Positions 55,389 to 64,000 of a stretch of DNA of 64,000 bases are shown here, piece by piece (positions within the stretch are counted from its first letter, which is position 1; every line of letters begins with the position of its first letter). The stretch lies in the NCBI GenBank assembly GCA_023362775.1, contig JALMGJ010000006.1:5961001-6025000 (forward strand). The letters are read 5' to 3'. The translations under genes and the position numbers were made by a program. The DNA is from Charina bottae. Taxonomy: Eukaryota > Chordata > Lepidosauria > Squamata > Charinaidae. Under the pieces are notes generated by a model. That model had not been told where the DNA came from, ran no database searches, and saw nothing but the letters and a program-made list of their open reading frames with translations.

Positions 55389-55781
55389 CCATGCACCTGG
55401 TGAACAGAGAACACTCGCTGAAGATTTTGGAGTAGAACGAGACAATCACTTTGCTAGACAGGACCAACAGGGATTGTGTTTGACCAAGGTTGTGAAGACT
55501 TGGATTTAAATGCTGATTTATTCTTTAATGTAGCTAGATCAATCAGAACCAATCGCTTTGATTCCACCAGGAAGGTGTGAGAATAAAAGGGAAATCACTG
55601 CTGCATACAAGAAACCCTCATTTGTTAAACCCAGGTTAACAAGTCAAACTGCTGGGGTGACATGTCACATAATGTGCTTTGCTCATCAAAATACATTAAG
55701 CTGGCTTGATGTGATAGGCTGTTTCAAACAACAGATTTCTTACAACACAAGATATCCAGCTCATTTTAGCTTCCCTTGGCA
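55388..55781. other. Unassigned stretch
   Basis: Nothing recognised. Confidence 0.4.
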
Positions 55782-55783
55782 TA

Positions 55784-56203
55784 CAGGTAGTCCTCGCTTA
55801 ACAACCATTTGTTTAGTGATGGTTCAGACTTATGATGGTGCTGAATAAAACCAACTTACGACCGGTCCTCACACTTAAGATTGTCACAGTGCCCCCTATG
55901 GTCACGTGATCATGATTTGGGCACTTGGCAACCGGTTCACATTTATGACCATCGCAGCGTCCCATGGTCACATGATCATCATTTTCAACCTTTCGAGCTG
56001 GCTTCTGGCAAGCAAAATCAATGGGAAACCCCATGATTCGCTTAACGACCATGTCATTTGTTTAACACCCCCAGTGATTTGCTTAACGACCACCACAAAA
56101 AAGGTCATAAAATCAGGTCAGATTTGCTTAAAGACCACTTCGCTTAGCAACCAAAATTCCGGTCCCAATTGTGATCATTAGTCCGTTAAGCAAGGACTAC
56201 CTG
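55784..56203 (+). mobile_element. pogo/Tigger-like MITE, copy 3
   Basis: CAGGTAGTCCTCGCTTAACA to CCGTTAAGCAAGGACTACCTG-type end, flanked by TA on both sides (55782-55783 and 56204-56205). It is the best preserved of the three copies. Confidence 0.92.
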
Positions 56204-56401
56204 TATTTTGCAAGCCCAACCTTGGTGGACTTTATTCCAACCTCTTGAGGATATGAAATCTAAGATAAAATCATCAGAAATGTATTTACTTATTTAATGG
56301 TACTTGATACCCACCCCAATCTCAGAGGACCCTGAGTGGGATATAACAACAAATACAAATAAAAACAAAATGAACCCCCATCACAATAAAAAACATCATC
56401 A

Positions 56402-56531
56402 GTCACCCTCTCAGCCCAACTCACTTCACAGGGTTGTTGTGGGGAAAATTGGAGGAGGAAGGAGTATTTGGTTTGTTTGCTGCCTTGAGTTATTTGTGGG
56501 ATAGAAAATAAATAAATAAATAAATAAAAAG
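56402..56531 (+). mobile_element. GAGCCAG-family SINE, 3' fragment, tail type B
   Basis: CCCTCTCAGCCCAACTCACT, CACAGGGTTGTTGTGGGGAA, GCTGCCTTGAGTTATTTGTG and (AAAT)n. The head and array are missing. Confidence 0.85.
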
Positions 56532-57571
<1,040 letters not shown>

Positions 57572-57759
57572 ACAATTAACTAGACCCAACCCTGCTTAGC
57601 TTAGGGGCTCAGATAAGGTCAACTAGGGGATGCCAGCTAGCTGAGAGGGACAGGAATAACTGAACTAGCATTACACAGAAGGTCGGGACCTGCTCTCTCA
57701 ACCCAGGGAATGGGACACAGAATATTAAGTTACAGGAAGTCAGATTTCAGGTGTGTTGT

Positions 57760-59230
57760 GAGAGCATTACAGCTAGCCCATCGTGCTCAGGTGACTTCCT
57801 GGTCCAGCTAAGATTATCTGCCACCTGGGACCTTTGCAACTCGGGGGACCTATTAGGAGGGTCCCCACTAAGCACCTAATGGATCTGGAGGGCGCTTGGG
57901 AGTTTCACAATGGCCTGGCAGGCATCTTTGTTGATTGCCTGGTTAGTTTGGGGCAACATGAGATGACCCAGGTCTCAACAAGATTGACCTACAGTGGCCT
58001 CTTTCTGGCTTCGTGAGGAGCTCCAGGAGATGTTGTGTCAGAAGCACAACACCTAGAGTGCCAGTGGACCAAAACTAAACGCAAATCTGACCAGCACAGA
58101 CACAAGCTTAAGTTCAAGTCTACCCCATGATTGCTCTTCCATTATTTTATCAATGGGATTTGGGACGACTGTTTTATTTAGGACAGTGAACTCCTTTCTA
58201 GAGAGGGATGGGCATGCAGATCGCCTGCCTGTACAGTTTGACTATGTCAACTGGGGCTCCTTTTGGCCTGTAGACTTCAAGGAAGCTGAAAACGTGCTCT
58301 CTGGCATGACCCTGGTCACTTGTGAGCTTCATCTATGTCCTCCTGGCTCTTGTCTTGAGCTGGAGGTAACATGACCTGCTGATCCTGGAGGTTGCCAGTT
58401 CTTCTCTTCAGGAGGAGATATTGCCAGCAGGATTGAAAGGGTCTGTAGTGTCCCTCCATAAGGGACCTACCTTGGATCCAGCAAAGTTTGGGTGGCTGGG
58501 GAAGATTGTTGAGTGCATGGCTGGGATCCAGCTGCAAGAAGAAGTGGATTACCTGGACCCTTTTCAGTCAGGAGTCAGGCCCAGACATGGGACAGAGATG
58601 ACACTCTAGTTCATACCTTTCCAAACTGTGTGTCGCGACAGGGCCCAGGTGTGTTGCAGGGGAACCCGGGAGAGGAGGCCATGCACCACGTGGAGTCCCG
58701 CCCAGTCCTTGCCGCACCGCCGGTCCCTGCTCCGTACCCAGCTCTCACAGCAGAAGCCAGGTAAGATGCCAGCCCGGCAGGGCCGCAACTGGGGGTGGGG
58801 GGTGCAGGGACGTGACTAGGCCGCCGCGCTGAGGGGTGGGGGGCAGGCACGCGACTAGGCCGCCGCGCTGGGGGTTGCAGACGGGAGCCAATCGCGTGGC
58901 CTGGGGGGCGGGGACCCCTCATTACTTGTCACGAAATTATGCATGGCTAAAAGGTGTGTCACCAACATGAAAAGTTTGGAAAGCCCTGTTCTGATTGATT
59001 ACACTTATTGGGACCTTGGGCAAGGGGTAGTGTACTGCTCGTGATTCTATTGGACCTCTTGGCATCTTTCAGTACCATAGAACATGATATCCTCCTAGAT
59101 CATCCACAGAGACTGAGGATTGCACTGGTTCTGGTCCTACGTTAGCGGACAGTTCCAGTTTGGGGAGTGGGTGGGAGAGGTCACCCTGGTGGCCACTTCA
59201 TTGAGGGATACCCCAGGCATGTTGGTCTTC
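57760..59230 (+). pseudogene. Dead L2 LINE with a hAT inside
   Basis: Forward translation gives a degraded pre-RT part (TKHLMDLEGAWEFHNGLAGI near 57860-57940) and the reverse-transcriptase start (LKGSVVSLHKGPTLDPAKFG, then WLGKIVECMAGIQLQEEVDY, LDPFQSGVRPRHGTEM, to 58603). It resumes after the hAT with a degraded LLDLLASFSTIEHDILL-like part (59030-59100). Many stops and shifts. Same family as 21240-23450. The 3' end is lost. Confidence 0.8.
58612..58988. mobile_element. GC-rich hAT (CAGAGCTTTCC family) inside L2
   Basis: CATACCTTTCCAAACTGTGT to AAAAGTTTGGAAAGCCCTG. Flanks CTCTAGTT and TTCTGATT match at 5 of 8, so this insertion is older. The interior carries one CCAAT/GC-box module (GACGGGAGCCAATCGCGTGG then GGGGGGCGGGG) and a roughly 50-bp duplication (ACTAGGCCGCCGCGCTG at 58817 and 58854). 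Confidence 0.85.
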
Positions 59231-59384
59231 TCCTCATTATCATTTCATATCATATTTCATATGATCATCGAAAAAATATTTCATCATAAAAAATATTTCA
59301 TCATATGAAATATGAAATATTTCATATTTCATCATTTCATATCTATATGAAGCTGAACTGAGAGCTCATGGAGCAGTTTGGATG
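59231..59384. repeat. AT-rich quasi-palindromic tract
   Basis: ATTTCATATGA/TCATATGAAAT units in both orientations (59245-59345). Confidence 0.7.
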
Positions 59385-59706
59385 CAATTCCTCCTCCTCC
59401 TCCTCCTCCTCCTCCTCCTCCTCCTCCTCCTCCTCCTCCTCCTCTTCTTCTTCTTCTTCTTCTTCTTCTTCCTAGTGTTTATCCCGCTTTTTTTCAGGGT
59501 CTGCTTTTTTCCGGATCAACTGGAAGTTGGTAATTGGTTGATCTGTTTAGTTGCGACGGGGGCTAACCGACGGGCTTGTCGCTGGAGCCTGACGTCGGAA
59601 GCTAGGGCAAGCTGACGGGAGCTCACCCCGTCACGCGGCATCCGCACACGGGCTTCGATCTTCCCCTCTCGGCGTCTTAGCCACGTGAGCCACCAATCTG
59701 CTAATG
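59385..59706 (-). mobile_element. Third tRNA-derived SINE type, with (GAA)n(GGA)n tail
   Basis: On the minus strand: GGTGGCTCACGTGGCTAAGA head, GATCGAAGCCCGTG (box-B-like), body with GTGACGGGGTGAGCTCCCGT, then GCGGGATAAACACTAG and a GAA/GGA trinucleotide tail (59392-59471). Distinct from the Sauria and GAGCCAG SINEs. Confidence 0.6.
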
Positions 59707-60190
59707 ATTCTCGGCTGATGATACTCACTCCCACCCTGGGCTCAGCTGGAGATGCCACCCCAATTTTGTTCTGCAGGCTGTTGGCATCTGGATGAGGCAA
59801 AACAGGCTAAAGATGAAGTGCAGCAAATAAAGAAGATGATACCCTGATCTTCTTGGCACTTCAGAGCCATGTAAGTAAGATCCTTCAGCCTTCCCTGGCT
59901 CACTGCATCAAAATTAAAATATGAAAACCCAAAATATAAAGGCCCTGCTTGATCGAATTTCATCTCAATGTCCTCTTTCCCACCGTGGCCAGCTCGGTGT
60001 CTCCAAGGGGATCTGGAGGGGGAGTTAAAAAAATCAAGATGGTGGCTGCAACTGTATGATCAAAGCCCTGCTCCTCTGACATGGGTGACATATGTAAAAA
60101 GAGGCGGGGCTTCAGTCATACCATTGTGACCACCATCTTGACTTTTTTGACTCCCCCTCCTTCCCCCCCCCCCCAGTGACTCCTCTGTTT
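59707..60190. other. Unassigned stretch
   Basis: Nothing recognised; C-run at 60164-60174. Confidence 0.4.
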
Positions 60191-60198
60191 GTCTATCT

Positions 60199-60457
60199 CA
60201 GAGCTTTCCAAACTTTTCATGTTGGTGACACACTTTTTAGACATGCATCATTTCGCGACACACTCTTACAACAGGGCACCAGGCAGGCACTAGGACCTGC
60301 ATGCAATCACAGCAGGTTTGGAGGCAGCAAGGCACAAGGCAGGCACTAGGACCTGCCTGGAATCCTGGCAGGGCTCGGAGGCAGCAGCAGCCGCTACACA
60401 CCCAGACACTGCAGCCGACACACTAACCTGTCCCGACACACAGTTTGGAAAGCTCTG
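60199..60457. mobile_element. Non-autonomous hAT (CAGAGCTTTCC family)
   Basis: CAGAGCTTTCCAAACTTTTC to CACAGTTTGGAAAGCTCTG, exact 8-bp duplication GTCTATCT (60191-60198 and 60458-60465). The interior closely matches 32040-32354, with one fewer internal unit. Confidence 0.96.
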
Positions 60458-60465
60458 GTCTATCT

Positions 60466-61151
60466 TCTCCCCAACAGGCTTAAGCAGGTCAGCGAAAAAC
60501 TCAAGAGAGGCATTTGTGCAATATGCCAAACTTAATTAGCTTTGAGTTGGGCATGTTTGTGCCTTAGCCTGTTACGCAAACTGTGTGAATCCAGAAAATA
60601 ACCTAATCCCCTAAAATAATTTGGTGAAATATCTTAACTGTATGAAGGTAGTCCACACACAGACACAGATACCCATGTACAGTCTCTGCATGAAGGCAAG
60701 GAACCCTGAACGTGTGGGCTTCTGTTGCCCCCTAGAGTCCAAACCAAGGAAATATCCACCCACCTGGATATGTTGAAAAATTGGGGGGGGGGGGGGGGGA
60801 CAAAACTGCTCAATTAATTATCAATCCTAGATTAAATCATCTTTTTTCTGTTTCAACCTTGAACAGCAGCCCAGGCCATGTGGAGGGTTTTAGCTGTACA
60901 TTTGGAGTAGCAGAGATGGAGGGCAGAGATCTAAAGAAACCCCCTTCAGGCATGGGCTGAGTCTGTTAAGGAAAGCCTGGGGGTGGGGGCGGGAGGAGAA
61001 CAGGTCTGGCTGAGACTGCAGTGGCCAGTCTTCTGGTGCAGTACCGCCATCTGGAGTTTGGAAGTTGGAAGTGGCCAAAGGGAAGAATTGCTTCCTAACT
61101 TAGAGCCCAGAATGAAACTGGATTTTTGCACACTAGAGCAAACATTCCCCA
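60466..61151. other. Unassigned stretch
   Basis: G-run at 60784-60799; otherwise nothing recognised. Confidence 0.4.
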
Positions 61152-61222
61152 CCCATGCTGGCTGGGGCATTCTGGGAGTTGAAGTCCACACATCTTAAAG
61201 TTCCCAAGGTTGAGAAACACTG
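61152..61222. mobile_element. hAT MITE (CAGTGTTTCTCAACC family), right half
   Basis: CATGCTGGCTGGGGCATTCT to AAGGTTGAGAAACACTG. The left half is absent, the mirror of 7732-7807 and 33030-33103. Confidence 0.87.
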
Positions 61223-61885
61223 CACTAGAACCAAGGGGTGGCAGGTGGTGAACAGCAGACATCCTATAGAAGCTGTGTTGACACAACCTGTTGAACTTCG
61301 TAGTTGAATTCTCCCATTTTCTAGGCTCACACCATACATGGAACTTGCTGAACAGGCTGGGTTTGCAGGGGACACGAAAATAAGCCAAGTTCAGAGTAAG
61401 CAGTCTTCTTCGCAGGTTGCACAAATGCAGCTGCTGGGGCTTTTCCTGACTTGGTTAAAGGTGTTGCATACGTACAGCCTTGGAGCTGCACGGGAAGTAG
61501 CTAGTTGAGATGTTGGAGGTCTCAACAAACAGTTCTTCTGGCTTAGATGCATGGTTGAACATCTGCCTGGTTCAGTTCCTGGCAGCCCTGGTTGAAGGCA
61601 TCAACAGCTGATGAAAAAGTCCCCTCTCCAAATCAGTGCGAGATGAAACAGACAGTTGGTTTCCTAGAATCAGAATTTTCCACAGGGAACAGCCCAATGA
61701 TTGACCCCAGCATTTGACCATGCACATTTCCTTAAGGTGTACAGGAATTCCTTATGCTTGTGACTCGCTTACCAACTGATTATCCCTGCATGGTACCTGG
61801 TCAATGAACAACGAGCCCATTTTACGGATGGGACATACCAAGGCTGAGATATTCTCTTCCGAAGAGCAGACAACTCAGAATACCT
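61223..61885. other. Unassigned stretch
   Basis: Nothing recognised. Confidence 0.4.
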
Positions 61886-61897
61886 ATAGAACAGAAT

Positions 61898-62250
61898 TTT
61901 GTTGTTTATTCGTTCAGTCGCTTCCGACTCTTCGTGACTTCATGGACCAGCCCACGCCAGAGCTTCCTGTCGGCCATCACCACCCCCAGCTCCCCCATGG
62001 TTGAGTCCGTCACCTCCAGAATATCATCCATCCATCTTGCCCTTGGTCGGCCCCTCTTCCTTTTGCCTTCCACTTTCCCTAGCATCAGCATCTTCTCCAG
62101 GGTACCCTGTCTTCTCATTATGTGGCCAAAGTACTTCAGTTTTGCCTTTAATATCATTCCCTCAAGTGAGCAGTCTGGCTTTATTTCCTGGAGTATGGAC
62201 TGGTTTGATCTTCTTGCAGTCCAAGGCACTCTCAGAATTTTCCTCCAACA
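61898..62250 (-). mobile_element. Bov-B-type LINE 3' end (second subfamily)
   Basis: The minus strand is open and encodes RRSNQSILQEIKPDCSLEGM, LKYFGHIMRRQGTLEKMLML, GKVEGKRKRGRPRARWMDDI and WRGLVHEVTKSRKRLN. Exact 12-bp duplication ATAGAACAGAAT (61886-61897 and 62251-62262). 5'-truncated and without catalytic motifs. Confidence 0.95.
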
Positions 62251-62262
62251 ATAGAACAGAAT

Positions 62263-62580
62263 AGGCTACCTCAAAAGTCCCAGAGTTGAGGTTGCAATAT
62301 ATTGATTGTGTAAATACACAGTCCCTTTTCAGCCTTCCCCAATTTCTAGGTGTCCTCTGGATGGGTATGCTTCTATGCCATTAAGTCATCCATGGGTGCA
62401 AACTCAACCATCATTGGGGAGATCAAAAAATATAAAATATATAAAGTTGGAGCTGTGAGCTTGCCAGGAACTGGGGATGTAGGGTGGGAATCAACCAATA
62501 TTAGACCATGATTATTCTATATATTCAGATTAGACTGTCCAAACTGGGTCAGTTGAGACTAAAACAAAAAGGTCTATGCA
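62263..62580. other. Unassigned stretch
   Basis: Nothing recognised. GGTCTATG is repeated at 62569 and 62585, next to the SINE. Confidence 0.4.
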
Positions 62581-62588
62581 AGGTCTAT

Positions 62589-63120
62589 GAAAAGGGGCGC
62601 GGTAGCTCAGCGGGTTAAACCGCTGAAGCTGTAAGACTGCCGATCAGCAGGTCGGCAGTTCAAATCCCCGCGTGACGAGGTGAGCTCTCGTCACTTGCCC
62701 CAGCTCCTGTCAACCCAACAGTTCGAAAGCAAATGCAAGTAAATAAATGGGTACCACCTTAAGTGGGAGAATTTGCTGGCGTCCTGTCGGGGGTCACTCA
62801 CCAGAACGAAGAAGATCCCGTGAATGGCGGTGGAGACGACGGTAGCGGTAGAGACGACGGATCCCGAACAGCAACATCCAGGACGTCAGCAGCAGACTCT
62901 GAAGCAAGGTATTCTGGGACATGTAGTCCAATACCCACGGAAAGAGTCGGTTCCCTTACCCCTTCCCTCAGCGTGCGGTAAATAAATGTATAATATATAT
63001 GAAATGTATAAATATATATGAAATATGTATGTAAGCCGCCTAGAGTCCTCCATTAGGGAGGGGATAGGCGGGGTATAAATACGATAAATAAATAAATTAA
63101 ATAAATAAATAAATAAATAA
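62589..63120 (+). mobile_element. Composite SINE, second copy
   Basis: Head GGGGCGCGGTAGCTCAGCGG with GTCGGCAGTTCAAATCCCC; body with AACCCAACAGTTCGAAAGC, CCACCTTAAGTGGGAGAATT and TACAGGAC-like segments matching 12616-13139. Tail GCCGCCTAGAGTCCTCCATT, GGGGATAGGCGGGGTATAAA and (AAAT)n. A possible duplication GAAAAGG is short and uncertain. Confidence 0.85.
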
Positions 63121-64000
63121 ACGTTTGGAAAAGGTTCTTTGCAAGCACTAAAGCAAACAAGGCACCATTCTTTGAACTGGTAAGACCCTTCTGTCTTTTG
63201 CAAGGTTTTTATAGATGCTTCAAGATGCATGATGCATGCGCAGCCCTTTAACTTTGCTGACAGTGGAGATGTTGTCGATTCACACACACACAGGCAACCA
63301 GAGACAGCTTTGAAAACAGCCCACAAGTCCGCAACAATTGTGGCTGCTTTAACAGTCTAGAGAGATGGGCTTCATTTGTGCTACGGCACCACTTTTGAAA
63401 GCTCTGCACATTCCTAGTAAATGACACGTGCGGGAGGGCGAAAGTTTCTAGGTCTGAATCCAATTAATTGAGATGCATCCTATTTCAATTTGATGGTTCG
63501 GTTGAATCTGTGGTCCTATTTGGAAAGTTACTCAACTCAGGGACTTGTTTGACTTGGAGATTTTGACTCAGAACTCTGAATGGAAAATTCGCAACCTTGT
63601 ATAGCCACACATGAACCTGATGAACCACTTAAAACATGACTTCTGGCATCTGAAGATGATCTCAGGGTGCAGATCAGCCTGGAAATAGGGAAAAAGCAAG
63701 AATTTATTGGAAGGAGTGGGAAGATTTGGATGGGAATGGATTTCCAAGATCCAGACAGTATCAGCTGCAGAATGGAGGAGTCACCGAAAACAGTCAGCAA
63801 CTGGCTTTCCTTGGACAAAAACATCCCAATCAAATAAGCAGTTGCTGCTGAGACAGACCTCGAAAACTGAACGTCTGTTTCTGAAAGTCGCATCCCAAAA
63901 GGGATCACTGCAAGAAAAAGAATCAGGGTCATTAATATTTAAAAAGTCATCACTGAGAAAATGTCTGCAATGAAACGAGTCATCAGGGAAATTTGCGTGG
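63121..64000. other. Unassigned unique-looking stretch
   Basis: No gene or repeat recognised. The 131-codon minus-strand frame at 63537-63932 has no known domain. Confidence 0.4.

Overview
This window reads as a gene-poor, repeat-saturated stretch of a squamate reptile (lizard or snake) nuclear genome. The lineage call rests on the repeats. There are several 3' ends of Bov-B (RTE) LINEs, three near-complete tRNA-headed SINEs of the Sauria SINE type that share the Bov-B-like tail, many copies of the palindromic CAGTGTTTCTCAACC hAT MITE, and L2, CR1 and L1 LINE fragments. I see no bacterial, phage or organellar sequence and no rRNA or functional tRNA gene. I could not recognise any host protein-coding gene; the long open frames come from tandem repeats or dead LINEs. 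The window is probably intergenic or intronic.

Layout. 1-8.9 kb: Bov-B ends (the first split by a hAT), an AAGG microsatellite, and a Penelope-like remnant with inverted hammerhead-like ends around a 28-bp CCAAT-core array (5.8-6.3 kb). 8.9-11 kb: two neighbouring copies of one SINE; in the second a 102-bp internal segment is tandemly amplified about eleven-fold. 12.4-13.4 kb: an RTE/Bov-B-type LINE interrupted by a ~524-bp composite SINE. 14-21 kb: two related LTR-like repeats, a TATC array, a Bov-B and hAT MITEs. 21.2-23.8 kb: a dead L2 carrying a MITE and a Bov-B, each with target-site duplications, then a GC-rich hAT. 24.5-29 kb: CR1, SINE, a Sauria SINE, an L1 ORF2 end, and a perfect 126-bp-arm palindrome holding two hammerhead-ribozyme-like motifs. 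31-37 kb: several hAT families, including a 1.5-kb GC-rich element and one hAT nested in another. 38-47 kb: a solo LTR, two Tigger-like MITEs, a 490-bp purine tract, CR1 ends and SINEs. 48-64 kb: two Sauria SINEs with clean duplications, a 161-bp higher-order minisatellite, dinucleotide and hexamer arrays, a third Tigger-like MITE, a second dead L2 with a hAT inside, another hAT, a Bov-B with a 12-bp duplication, and a second composite SINE.

The clearest evidence here is the set of exact target-site duplications. Eight-base duplications flank six different hAT-type families or sizes, TA flanks the pogo/Tigger-like elements, and 9-15 bp flank the SINEs and LINEs. Nesting gives relative ages: hAT into Bov-B, Bov-B into L2, MITE into L2, SINE into RTE and CR1, hAT into hAT. 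The most interesting candidates are the palindromic Penelope/hammerhead locus, the self-amplifying 102-bp SINE segment, the 38-39-bp CCAAT/GC-box module shared by three otherwise different hAT elements, and the two-copy composite SINE. Several unique stretches look like conserved non-coding DNA, but this cannot be tested without alignment.
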